Source of the DNA: an uncultured Microbacterium sp.
Lineage (GTDB): Bacteria; Actinomycetota; Actinomycetes; Actinomycetales; Microbacteriaceae
Direction: 5' to 3'
DNA length: 64,000 nucleotides
Assembly (NCBI RefSeq): GCF_900078385.1
Contig: NZ_FLQR01000006.1
Coordinates: 186,001 to 250,000, forward strand
The notes below the pieces were generated by a model. The model saw only the letters and a program-made list of their open reading frames with translations. It made no database searches and was not told where the DNA came from. The stretch's first letter is position 1. Each line of letters starts with the position of its first letter. Both the position numbers and the translations under genes were made by a program. Positions 8,000 to 15,551 of this stretch are shown here, piece by piece.

Positions 8000-8239
8000 T
8001 CAGGAATCCGGCCCTCGGATCACCTGTACGGAGAGGAGGATCATTCCCAGGTCACGGATCTTGATCAGGATGCCGTGCAGCGCCGCCTGGTCGGCGACGG
8101 CACCGCGCAGCGTCGTCGTCCCATCGGGTTCGCGCGTGAGCGTGAGGCCGCCGAGCCACTCCGCCCAGCGATCATCCAGATGGCGACCGACACGCAGCTC
8201 ATAGGCACCTGGTTCGTCGTGCGCGGGTGCCGCACTCAT
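8000..8239 (-). CDS. Hypothetical protein (79 aa), last gene of ABC operon
   Basis: This small soluble protein starts at an ATG overlapping the stop of the upstream membrane gene (ATGA). The sequence LTLTREPDGTTTLRGAVADQAALHGIL resembles a short beta-strand and helix unit often encoded beside DUF2306-type membrane proteins, but I cannot name a function. It has no signal peptide and no cysteine. Its coupling to the membrane and ABC genes suggests an accessory role. The frame with its start at 8239 is chosen because of the overlap. Confidence 0.65.
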   Translation of the reverse strand: MSAAPAHDEPGAYELRVGRHLDDRWAEWLGGLTLTREPDGTTTLRGAVADQAALHGILIKIRDLGMILLSVQVIRGPDS

Positions 8240-8877
8240 CGGAGCACCACCGTCGCGCGAGTGGCAGACCGGTCGACCTGGTGCCCCGCGCGACGGATCG
8301 CCCACTCGGCCACGACGAGATTGATGGCCCATCCGGCGCCGTTCAGCAGCGCGACGGCCAGCTCGCCTCTCCCGAAGAGCTCCTGGCCAAAGCCGAGCGT
8401 GAACACCTGCGTCGCGGCACCGAGCCCGATCGCGTAGGCACGGATCATCCATGCCCGGTGCCGCGGCAGACGACGATGGCGGATGGCCCTGAATCCCAGC
8501 GCGACGAAGAGCGCCAGTGCGGACGCCGCGAGCAGCCGCAGTGTGAAGAGCAACGCGCCGGCGCTCGACCGTGCCTCGAAGGCGAGCCAGATGCCGGAGA
8601 CGACCGCGAGAAGGGCGGCCAGAATCGCCAGCCGACCGGCGGTCCGGTGCCATTCGGGTCGCCGGCGGCGAAGGCGGACGGAGAACTGGAGGGCGCCGAG
8701 GACGACGAACACCGTCGCGCCGATCACGTGAAGCAGGACCGGGAGAGACATGCCGCTTCCTTCGCCCGGAGCCGTCCCGGCCGCTCCGGTCGCCTGCGCT
8801 GCCCGTCTCAGCCCGTTGGCGATGAGGGGGATGAGGCCGAACACGATCAGCGCGGCCGGAAGCAGACGTGCGTTCAT
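8236..8877 (-). CDS. DUF2306-like integral membrane protein
   Basis: The 213-residue protein has about seven hydrophobic segments. One conserved segment carries a His before a run of small residues and a Gln-Phe pair (HVIGATVFVVLGALQF), followed by HRTAGR, the hallmark of DUF2306/cytochrome-b561-like membrane proteins. ATG 8877 has a good AAGGGG ribosome site. It lies between the ABC permease and the 79-residue protein in one minus-strand operon. Its role there is unknown; a heme-binding or redox function is suggested only by the conserved His residues. Confidence 0.75.
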   Translation of the reverse strand: MNARLLPAALIVFGLIPLIANGLRRAAQATGAAGTAPGEGSGMSLPVLLHVIGATVFVVLGALQFSVRLRRRRPEWHRTAGRLAILAALLAVVSGIWLAFEARSSAGALLFTLRLLAASALALFVALGFRAIRHRRLPRHRAWMIRAYAIGLGAATQVFTLGFGQELFGRGELAVALLNGAGWAINLVVAEWAIRRAGHQVDRSATRATVVLR

Positions 8878-8893
8878 GGCGACGCCCCTTGAC

Positions 8894-10180
8894 TCACTCA
8901 TAGCGCAGCGCCTCGATCGGGTTCTGACGGGCCGCCCGCCGCGCGGGCAAGGTGCCCGCGAGGAACGCGATGGCCATCACGGTGAGCAGAATCGACGCGA
9001 CGGGCACGGGTTCGAAGCGCAAGACTTGCAGCCCTTCGAGCTCGGCGAGGAAACTCTCGACGATCAGGCCGTTCGCGATGCTGCCGATCCCTATCGCGGC
9101 CGCCGCGCCGAGCACACTCCCGAGGAAGCCGATGAAGACTGCTTCCGTGCTGAACAGTGCATAGATGCTCGCGCCTCGCATTCCCATCGCCTTCATCAAG
9201 CCGATCTCGCGGGTGCGTTCCTGAACGCTCATCAGCAGGGTGTTGACGATTCCGAATCCTGCGGCGATGAGCGCGATCACCGCGAAGGAGTTGAGCACCG
9301 CGATGATGCCGTCGACGACGGTCTGGATCACGCCGATCTGGTCCGACACGGTGGCCGCCTGGAAGCCCGCGTCGGCGAGCGCACTCTGCATCGCGTCGAT
9401 CTCCGCTTCGCTGGCGGCCGGGTCGAAGTGCGCGGTGGCGACCACGGATAGCTCGGTCGTCGCGGAAGGCTGCCCGATGCTCTGGACGGTGTGGAGTTGT
9501 TCGAGAAGCGCCTCGTTCAGGGCCGCGCCCGAGGCGAGGATCGTCTCGTTCTGCACGCCGGTGACGGTGGCCGCGACCTCGTGCAGTTGCCCGGTGTAGT
9601 CGGCGATCCCGATGCGCACCGTGGATCCGATGGCGCGCGCTGCATTGGGGAGTCCGAGTGCGTCGACATAGGAGGAGAGGAGCAGGATCTGCGGCTCTGT
9701 TCCCGAGTTGTCGAGCTGGGTGCCGGCCGCAAGGTCGGGGGTGGTGAGATTGGCAGTGGCATTCACGTCGAGGACGTATTTGCCGCCGTTGCCGCTCTCG
9801 ATATAGCGGGGACGGACCTGCCGCACGGCGCTTACATCGAGGACGCCGTCGATGCCGCGGATGGTGTCGAGGTCCTCGTCGAGGAGTGGTTCGGTGTCGA
9901 ACTGTGTGAGATCGGCGCCGACGATCGCGGCGTCCGGGTCGTACTCGGCTGGTCCCTCCTGGCGCGCAGGCTCGTCGCTCGCCTTCGTGACCGTGAGGAC
10001 GTCCTTCGCCCCGAAAGCTCCGATCTGGTTGTCGATGTAGTCGGAGACGCCGGTGCCGATCGCGCTCGTGATTGTCAACGTGAACGCGCCGATGAAGATG
10101 GCCAGGACGGTGAGGAGGGTGCGGGTCTTGCTTCTCAGACTGTTGCCGATCGCGGAGGCGAGGGTGTCGACGACGTTCAT
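8894..10180 (-). CDS. ABC transporter permease, MacB/FtsX type
   Basis: The 428-residue protein has the MacB/FtsX plan: one N-terminal membrane helix (about 20-40), a long extracytoplasmic domain (about 45-300) and three C-terminal helices. The N-terminal RSKTRTLLTVLAIFIG and the C-terminal ERTREIGLMKAMG and PARRAARQNPIEALRYE stretches are typical. It would pair with the ATPase whose gene ends 4 bases into its start. Such pairs usually move lipid, peptide or antibiotic substrates outward or transmit mechanical signals; the substrate here is unknown. Confidence 0.92.
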   Translation of the reverse strand: MNVVDTLASAIGNSLRSKTRTLLTVLAIFIGAFTLTITSAIGTGVSDYIDNQIGAFGAKDVLTVTKASDEPARQEGPAEYDPDAAIVGADLTQFDTEPLLDEDLDTIRGIDGVLDVSAVRQVRPRYIESGNGGKYVLDVNATANLTTPDLAAGTQLDNSGTEPQILLLSSYVDALGLPNAARAIGSTVRIGIADYTGQLHEVAATVTGVQNETILASGAALNEALLEQLHTVQSIGQPSATTELSVVATAHFDPAASEAEIDAMQSALADAGFQAATVSDQIGVIQTVVDGIIAVLNSFAVIALIAAGFGIVNTLLMSVQERTREIGLMKAMGMRGASIYALFSTEAVFIGFLGSVLGAAAAIGIGSIANGLIVESFLAELEGLQVLRFEPVPVASILLTVMAIAFLAGTLPARRAARQNPIEALRYE

Positions 10181-10890
10181 GCGTGGGCTCCGATGGGTTC
10201 TGTGGTGACTTCGCGTCCGTCGCTGATGCGCACCTGGCGATCGCACCGTGCGGCGAGCTCCGGGTCATGGGTGACGATCACAAGGGTGATGCCGGTTTCT
10301 CTGTTGAGCCGGAACAGGATGTCTTCGACGAGACGGCCGGTCGCCGTGTCCAGGTTTCCGGTCGGCTCGTCGGCGAAGATGAGCTGGGGGTTGTTCACGA
10401 GGGAGCGCGCGATGACGAGTCGCTGCTTCTGACCCCCGGACAGGCTCACTGCCTTGTTCTTCGCCTTGTCGTCCAATTCCAGCTCGGTGAGCACCGCCAT
10501 CCCTCGCGCGCGCCGTTCCTTTCGGCCGACGCCGGCGATCTTCAACGGGAGGACGACGTTCTCGAGGACGCTCGCATTGGGGGTGAGGAAGAACTGCTGG
10601 AAGACGAATCCGAACGTCGTGTTGCGCAGTCGGCTGACCTGCCGTGCGGTCAGGGTCCCCGCATCCACACCCGCCACCCGGAGGACGCCCTCGTCGGGCT
10701 GGTCGAGGAGCGCCAGGAGATGCATCAAGGTGGACTTGCCTGAGCCGCTTCGGCCCACAATGGCGACCGACTCCCCCTGCGCGATGCGGATGGATACGCC
10801 TTTCAACGCGTCGAAGCGGTTGACGCCGCGGCCGTAGGAGCGGCCCAGGTCGGCGGCGTCGAGAAGGGGCGGGGGAGGTTGGATGCTCAT
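10177..10890 (-). CDS. ABC transporter ATP-binding protein, MacB/LolD type
   Basis: The 237-residue ATPase shows Walker A GRSGSGKST, the Q-loop FQQFF, the signature LSGGQ, the Walker B region with FADEPTGNLD and the switch His in THD. It is the cytoplasmic energy subunit for the permease at 8894-10180. ATG 10890 overlaps the stop of the DUF805 gene and the gene overlaps the permease start, so all three are translated together. Confidence 0.94.
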   Translation of the reverse strand: MSIQPPPPLLDAADLGRSYGRGVNRFDALKGVSIRIAQGESVAIVGRSGSGKSTLMHLLALLDQPDEGVLRVAGVDAGTLTARQVSRLRNTTFGFVFQQFFLTPNASVLENVVLPLKIAGVGRKERRARGMAVLTELELDDKAKNKAVSLSGGQKQRLVIARSLVNNPQLIFADEPTGNLDTATGRLVEDILFRLNRETGITLVIVTHDPELAARCDRQVRISDGREVTTEPIGAHA

Positions 10891-11276
10891 CGGAGCACCT
10901 CGGCGGATGCTGTGGGCTGGCGGTCGCCGGCGCGCGCGGCGGATGGCTGCGAGCAGAGGACCACGAGTACGATCGGCCCGGCGACGGGCAACAGGATCCA
11001 GAAGAGATGTGCCCAGCTCGAACCGCCGTCGCGAAGTCGTCGGACGGCGACCGCGAGGGTGGGCAGGAGCACAACGATGTGCCACACCGGAGTCAGTGTG
11101 GGCACACTGAAGGCTGCACCCTCGACCAAGGCGGCGGTGGGAACGGGGAGTGCGGCGAGCGCGGCGCCGACGAGGGTGGTGAAGAGGATCCACCACCAGA
11201 ACTCCGAGCGGCTGGCTGTGCCGGAGAAGTCGGCGTATCGGCGGAAGCCGTTGCGGATGGACTGCGGGAACGTCAT
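10887..11276 (-). CDS. DUF805 membrane protein
   Basis: The 129-residue protein begins with the DUF805 signature: a soluble helix, RYADFSGTASRSEFWWW, then three to four membrane helices with VRRLRDGG between them. It is the first gene of the minus-strand ABC operon and overlaps the ATPase start by 4 bases. DUF805 proteins are small membrane proteins of unknown function, and nothing in this sequence narrows it further. Confidence 0.88.
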   Translation of the reverse strand: MTFPQSIRNGFRRYADFSGTASRSEFWWWILFTTLVGAALAALPVPTAALVEGAAFSVPTLTPVWHIVVLLPTLAVAVRRLRDGGSSWAHLFWILLPVAGPIVLVVLCSQPSAARAGDRQPTASAEVLR

Positions 11277-11329
11277 GAGGATGCCTTTCGGGTGGGGCGG
11301 GTGAGAAAGTGTGGGCCGGCTCTGTCGGC

Positions 11330-12355
11330 TCAGTTCCGAGCGGCGGTCTCGGGGGCGGCCGTGACGACCGGGGTCGGATTGGCGTCGGTGAGGTGCACGA
11401 TGACGCTTCCGCGCTTTCGGCCGCTGTCGACGTATCGATGGGCTTCGCTGATCGCGTCGAAGGGGAATTCTCGATCGATGACGGGCGCGATGTCGTTGAT
11501 CTGCGCTAGGTACATGAGGTGCTGCAGGTCCGCGGCGCGGTACGCGCCGGGGCCCGTCACGACGGTGATGCCGTATCGCTGGGCGTCGCGTTTGGCTCTG
11601 ACGAGGGACCGGAGATCCGCCGCAACGAGCAGCAGGGCGCCCCCTCTGGTCACGCTCTGATGCACGCGACGGGCCGGCGCGTTGCCTACGCAGTCGACGA
11701 TGACGTCGTACGTGGTCCCGTCGGCGGCGAAGTCGTGGGTGCGGTAGTCGATCGTCCTCTGCGCCCCGAGCCGGAGGGCCAGCTCATGATTGGGACCACG
11801 GGACACTGCGGTCACATGCGCGCCGACGGCGCTGGCGAGCTGGACGACCGCAGTTCCGACTGCTCCGGAGGCACCGTTGACGAGGACCGTGGTGCCAGCA
11901 GTGACTGCCGTCTGGTTGAGGTACGCCTGAGCGGTGATCCCTCCGAACACGAGACTGACAGCCTGACCGAATGTGAGGTCCTGGGGCTTATGCGCCACGG
12001 CATCGGTCGCTTTGACGATGGCGTATTCGGCGTGGCCGCCGAAGCGGCTGCCGAGCATCGCCACGACCTCATCGCCCGGAGCGAACGCGGTGACGTCGGT
12101 GCCGGCGCTCTCGACGACGCCGGCGATGTCCATTCCGAGCACGCGGCGGCGGGGGCGGAAGAAGCCGAGAACGAGTGAACTGGGAAGGAGGAGGCCTGCG
12201 GGGATGTCCCGGGATCGTGAGCGGTGGTCGGCGGCACTCACAGTAGTGGCGTGGATGCGCACCAGGAGCTCATCGCGCTTGGGCGCCAGATCGGCGACCT
12301 CCTCGACCCGGACGACCTCAGGCCCGCCGAACCGGCGGTAGACGGCAGCTCTCAT
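11330..12355 (-). CDS. NAD(P)-dependent alcohol dehydrogenase / quinone oxidoreductase (MDR)
   Basis: The 341-residue protein is a medium-chain reductase: an N-terminal GroES-like domain beginning MRAAVYRRFGGPEVV and a Rossmann domain with the NADPH motif GASGAVGTAVVQLA. Catalytic-zinc Cys residues are missing, so it is probably of the zinc-free quinone-oxidoreductase (QOR) type. The ATG follows GAGGAAGAG. It is a single gene, separated from its neighbours, so no pathway can be inferred. Confidence 0.88.
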   Translation of the reverse strand: MRAAVYRRFGGPEVVRVEEVADLAPKRDELLVRIHATTVSAADHRSRSRDIPAGLLLPSSLVLGFFRPRRRVLGMDIAGVVESAGTDVTAFAPGDEVVAMLGSRFGGHAEYAIVKATDAVAHKPQDLTFGQAVSLVFGGITAQAYLNQTAVTAGTTVLVNGASGAVGTAVVQLASAVGAHVTAVSRGPNHELALRLGAQRTIDYRTHDFAADGTTYDVIVDCVGNAPARRVHQSVTRGGALLLVAADLRSLVRAKRDAQRYGITVVTGPGAYRAADLQHLMYLAQINDIAPVIDREFPFDAISEAHRYVDSGRKRGSVIVHLTDANPTPVVTAAPETAARN

Positions 12356-12488
12356 GTTCTCTTCCTCTCGAATTCCGGGATGCCCGGCATGGGGTATGCG
12401 AGCAAGGTATGAACCGATGTGGTGATCTGTCGTCACCAGATGTGGTGATCTTCACGCGCTGCGACGTCTCACCCTCCCGATCGCGGGG

Positions 12489-12755
12489 TCAGCCCGTCCT
12501 ACGGGCGATCAGCGCGCGACGCGCCCGATGCAACTGCGGCATCGCGAGGTAGATCACGACAGGGACTGCGAGGGTGACGAGGATCAGGGTGCGCAGCACG
12601 GTGGGGAGAGGTGCGAGCAGATCACCGAGCGCCAGGTTGAGCACCGTGAGGGTGGGGAACACGGCAAGCCAGATCATCAGCGCGAGCTGGTGCATGCTGG
12701 GCGGCGGGACGGGGTTGACGTTCGTGCGGGGAGTGGTGCCGGCAGATGTGCGCAT
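12489..12755 (-). CDS. Small membrane protein (88 aa)
   Basis: The protein has an N-terminal ~20-residue polar stretch, two hydrophobic helices (about 22-45 and 52-74) and an arginine-rich tail. It resembles the two-helix tails attached to antibiotic-biosynthesis-monooxygenase-like proteins, but no catalytic domain is present. The ATG at 12755 is 61 bases downstream of the flavoprotein stop on the same strand, so the two may be cotranscribed. Function unknown. Confidence 0.65.
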   Translation of the reverse strand: MRTSAGTTPRTNVNPVPPPSMHQLALMIWLAVFPTLTVLNLALGDLLAPLPTVLRTLILVTLAVPVVIYLAMPQLHRARRALIARRTG

Positions 12756-12815
12756 GAGGTTCTCCGTGAGGTGTTGGTGGACGTGGGGTGGCTGGCGGAT
12801 GGGCGCTGGCGGAGG

Positions 12816-13724
12816 TCAGAGTCGTTGCTGGAGGGCGGTCTCGACGTCCTCGGTGACAAGGGCGGCGTTCATGGCGATGCCGACCGCCGATCCTTGACCC
12901 GCCGAAGTGATGACCTGTGCGCGAGGGTCGGCGACGTTGCCCGCGACATAGACGCCGGGAACGCTCGTGGCTCCGAGGTCGTCGTGGGCGGTCCAGCCCT
13001 GGTCGTCGGTGGCACAGCCGAGTGCATGGAGCAGAGTGTCGTGCGGCGTGAAGGTGGGCCGGACGAAGAGAGCTGTGCGGGCGACGAAGTCCCCGTTCTC
13101 CAGCTCGACGCCGCGCAGCGTGTCCTCTTCGACGACAAGCTGGCGTACCCTTCCTCGCCGTATTGCGACATCGCGGGCACGGAGCGTCTCGAGGTGCTCG
13201 GACTCAGGTTCTTCGTCGCCGACGAACAGCACCACGTCGTCGGACCACTGCCGGAGGAGGACGGCGTGCGCAATCGCTGCGGGATCGCCGCCGAGGACGC
13301 CGAGCGGCTGGTCGCGCACTTCGTAGCCGTGGCAGTAGGGGCAGTGCAGCACGTCGCGGCCCCAGCGCGAGGACACGCCAGGAATGTCGGGGATGCTGTC
13401 CCGCAAGCCGGTCGTGACCAGCACGCGTCGGGCGGCGAGGGTGCTGCCGTCGCCAAGCGTCGCGACGAACCCGGGCGCGAGATCGACAACCGTGCCGTCG
13501 ATGACCGTACCGCCGTACCTCGAGAGTTCGGTGCGTCCTGCCGCGAGGAGTTCAGCGGGTGGCATGCCGTCGCGGGACAGGAAGCCGTGCATGTTCGCAG
13601 CGGGCGCGTTTCGGGGGTGTCCGGCGTCGACGACGGCGACCCGGCGACGGGCGCGCAGGAGCACCAGAGCCGCGTTCAATCCGGCGGGCCCGCCGCCGAC
13701 GATGAGGACGTCGTATGTGTTCAT
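12816..13724 (-). CDS. Thioredoxin-reductase-like FAD/NAD(P) oxidoreductase
   Basis: The 302-residue flavoprotein starts with the FAD motif GGGPAG. Mid-protein it has a CPYC redox pair in HCPYCHGYE, a nucleotide-binding GGDPAA segment and the C-terminal GVYVAGNVADP FAD motif. The CPYC pair differs from the CAxC of housekeeping thioredoxin reductases and is typical of a stand-alone actinobacterial branch. It is divergent from an XRE-cupin regulator with 77 bases between start codons, so that regulator probably controls it. Electron acceptor unknown. Confidence 0.88.
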   Translation of the reverse strand: MNTYDVLIVGGGPAGLNAALVLLRARRRVAVVDAGHPRNAPAANMHGFLSRDGMPPAELLAAGRTELSRYGGTVIDGTVVDLAPGFVATLGDGSTLAARRVLVTTGLRDSIPDIPGVSSRWGRDVLHCPYCHGYEVRDQPLGVLGGDPAAIAHAVLLRQWSDDVVLFVGDEEPESEHLETLRARDVAIRRGRVRQLVVEEDTLRGVELENGDFVARTALFVRPTFTPHDTLLHALGCATDDQGWTAHDDLGATSVPGVYVAGNVADPRAQVITSAGQGSAVGIAMNAALVTEDVETALQQRL

Positions 13725-13801
13725 GCGGGAAGCGTCACCCCATCGGCCCGCGCCCGGCAAAGTCCGTTGCCATTTCCGGGACTCTCGGTGACACTGGCCC
13801 A

Positions 13802-14392
13802 GTGAATGAGCCCGTCTCGATCGAATCCGCGCTCGACGGCGTCGGATCCCGGCTGAAGTGGCTGCGGCGTCAGCGCGCGATGACGCTCACGGCGGTGTCG
13901 GAAGCTACAGGGATCTCGAAGAGCACGCTGTCCCGCCTCGAGACCGGCCAGCGTCGGCCGAGCCTGGAGCTGCTCCTCCCCCTCGCCCAGACGTACCGTG
14001 TGCCTCTCGACGACATGGTCGGAGCTCCGGAGATCGGCGACCCGCGCGTCCGCCTCAAGCCTCGGCGCGTGCACGGGCGCGTCGTCATCCCGCTGACGCC
14101 GCACCCCGGACCGGTGCAGGCGTGGAAGATCCTCATCCCCTCCGGCAAGACTCGCCCCGAACCTCGGGCTCACGAAGGGTACGAGTGGCTCTACGTTCTC
14201 AGCGGGCGACTACGACTCGTCCTCGGCAACCAGGACCTGACCCTCGCCGCCGGCGAGGTAGCGGAGTTCGACACCCACGTTCCGCACTGGTTCGGCAGCG
14301 CAGATGGGAGTCCTGCCGAGGTTCTCAGCCTCTTCGGAAGCCAGGGCGAACATGCGCACGTCCGCACCGGCAGGAAAGCGGGGCCGTCCTAA
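13802..14392 (+). CDS. XRE-family regulator with cupin sensor domain
   Basis: The 196-residue regulator has an N-terminal helix-turn-helix (about 12-66, with SEATGISKSTLSRLETGQRRPS) and a C-terminal cupin (about 105-185, with EGYEWLYVLSGRLRL and HVPHWFG). Cupins of this family bind small ligands. GTG 13802 is chosen because the helix-turn-helix begins soon after; there is little ribosome site, so leaderless translation is possible. It faces the flavoprotein gene divergently and likely regulates it and itself. Confidence 0.88.
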   Translation: MNEPVSIESALDGVGSRLKWLRRQRAMTLTAVSEATGISKSTLSRLETGQRRPSLELLLPLAQTYRVPLDDMVGAPEIGDPRVRLKPRRVHGRVVIPLTPHPGPVQAWKILIPSGKTRPEPRAHEGYEWLYVLSGRLRLVLGNQDLTLAAGEVAEFDTHVPHWFGSADGSPAEVLSLFGSQGEHAHVRTGRKAGPS

Positions 14393-14496
14393 CGCGGCTT
14401 CGGACCGTCGCAGCTGTTGCATCGCGCAGCACTCGGACGCTCTGGAGATCTCAATGCTCCGGGTGGGACGTGCCTATGCGACGCTCCGCATGCCCA

Positions 14497-14524
14497 GGGA
14501 CACCCGGGGGACATTCGGGACAGA
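14497..14524. repeat. Cluster of GGGGACA boxes
   Basis: GGGACACCC at 14497, GGGGGACAT at 14506 and GGGACAGA at 14517 are spaced by 9-11 bases. Similar pairs stand at 528-547, 14612-14632 and 14931-14950, all next to the direct repeats and the tRNA half. They could be arm-type recombinase sites. The surrounding stretch 14393-14710 has no gene. Confidence 0.5.
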
Positions 14525-14611
14525 GATGTAAACGGTAAACACCCGGCTGGGAGGCAATTCTGCGTCGTGGCACACCACCTTGTCGACGCGACGGAGGGTG
14601 GTGCACCTCTT

Positions 14612-14632
14612 GGGGACACCTGCGGGGACACT
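14612..14632. repeat. Pair of GGGGACAC boxes
   Basis: GGGGACACC at 14612-14620 is followed by GGGGACACT at 14624-14632, a 12-base spacing. It is the same box that ends both copies of the large direct repeat. Position beside the tRNA-Ser half suggests an attachment-site arm. Confidence 0.5.
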
Positions 14633-14710
14633 TGGCCTGGATGAAGAAGGAATCGGCAGATCTGGCGCCCCCAAGCAACGCTCAGAAACACTGCTTAACC
14701 GGGGCTTTTG

Positions 14711-14774
14711 TGGCGGAGACGGAGGGATTTGAACCCTCGGTTCCCGTAAGGGAACTCCACCTTAGCAGGGTGAA
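14711..14774 (-). other. tRNA-Ser(GCU) 3' half (displaced attachment-site fragment)
   Basis: Read on the minus strand this is an anticodon loop CTGCTAA (anticodon GCU), the 3' anticodon strand, a long serine-type variable arm, a perfect T-arm (GAGGG-TTCAAAT-CCCTC), acceptor strand CGTCTCC, discriminator G and CCA. The expected 5' half starting GGAGACG is missing; in its place is the direct-repeat sequence. That is what integration at a tRNA anticodon loop leaves behind. It implies that the inserted DNA lies to the right (15 kb onward) and that the rebuilt complete tRNA lies beyond the window. Confidence 0.78.
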
Positions 14775-14950
14775 ATCGCGACGTAGCGGTCACTCCGCCC
14801 TCAGCGCGGTCGCGCCGCTCAGCGACGCGAAATGCCGGGTTGATCAGGCGCTCAGCGTTCGCATCGCGGCGGCACTCGGCGCTCGATATGCCCTCCTCGA
14901 TCGCCCCGTCGGTGGCCGCTCGGCATGCTCGGGGACACCTGGGGGGCACC
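14757..14950. repeat. Direct repeat copy B (att-like)
   Basis: The 39 bp at 14757-14795 are identical to 355-393, and the similarity continues to the GGGGACACC box at 14931. The left edge lies inside the tRNA-Ser(GCU) 3' half. Together with copy A it brackets the sulfur/kinase/ABC block. Confidence 0.75.
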
Positions 14951-15088
14951 TAGCGCGCCGCGTGCCTCCCCCGCGAGAGCCGCCCCACCAGGGCGACAAG
15001 TGGATCGTGTGTTCCGTGCGGTCGCCGGGCTGTCAGGCGCCATAAACCGTGGGATTCGAGGCCATCAAGCACGGCTTCGGTAGCAGGA

Positions 15089-15132
15089 GACCGGGGCCGC
15101 TTGCCACGTCATTCCGTGGATCGGCCCCGGTC
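15089..15132. terminator. Long GC-rich stem-loop
   Basis: GACCGGGGCCG at 15089-15099 pairs with 15122-15132, with an inner CCACG/CGTGG stem. It has no T-tract, and may act as a weak terminator at the island end. Stretch 14951-15257 otherwise shows no gene. Confidence 0.5.
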
Positions 15133-15257
15133 TGCGTCAAGTGTCGTAGCGGCTCGGCACGCCGCTCGGGTGCGGCTGTACGCAGCGATCAGCCTCCTTG
15201 ATCGAATCTTGATCGAACCCCAATGAAATCCCTACGCGCGCCGATGAGGCTGAGGGA

Positions 15258-15551
15258 GTGAACGATCGACCCCCCGTGATCCCCACCCGCCGTCCGCAGG
15301 TCCTGCTGGTGTCCTCTGCCGCGTGCGGACATTGCGCAGACGCGGAGCTTGTGCTCGAGAAGGCCCGCGCGGAGGGTCTTGTCGACCTTGAGGTCGTCGA
15401 TGCCGAATCAGCTCGGGGAAGCGCGCTTGTCGCCCGGCATCGGCCGGCGATGTTCCCTCTGATCCTGCTCGAGGGCGAGTTCTTCAGCGCTGGGCGGCTG
15501 CCGCGCGGACTCCTTTCACGGGTTCTCGGCGTGACGCGAGTTCGCATCTGA
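15258..15551 (+). CDS. Glutaredoxin/thioredoxin-fold small protein
   Basis: The 97-residue protein has CGHC in a beta-strand-helix setting (SSAACGHCADAE, residues about 21-32) and a later cis-Pro-like MFPLI, the layout of glutaredoxins. GTG 15258 follows GAGGGA. Its stop overlaps the CcdA start (TGATG), so it is the first gene of a three-gene redox operon. It probably exchanges thiols in the cytoplasm with the CcdA membrane carrier. Confidence 0.75.
   Translation: MNDRPPVIPTRRPQVLLVSSAACGHCADAELVLEKARAEGLVDLEVVDAESARGSALVARHRPAMFPLILLEGEFFSAGRLPRGLLSRVLGVTRVRI

Noticed and set aside
8898..10268. 456-codon frame in the permease region
   Set aside because: Arg/His-rich second frame of the real permease.
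14711..14790. Complete tRNA-Ser(GCU)
   Set aside because: A 7-bp acceptor-like pairing with GGCGGAG can be drawn, but it would misplace the discriminator and CCA; the native GGAGACG strand is missing.
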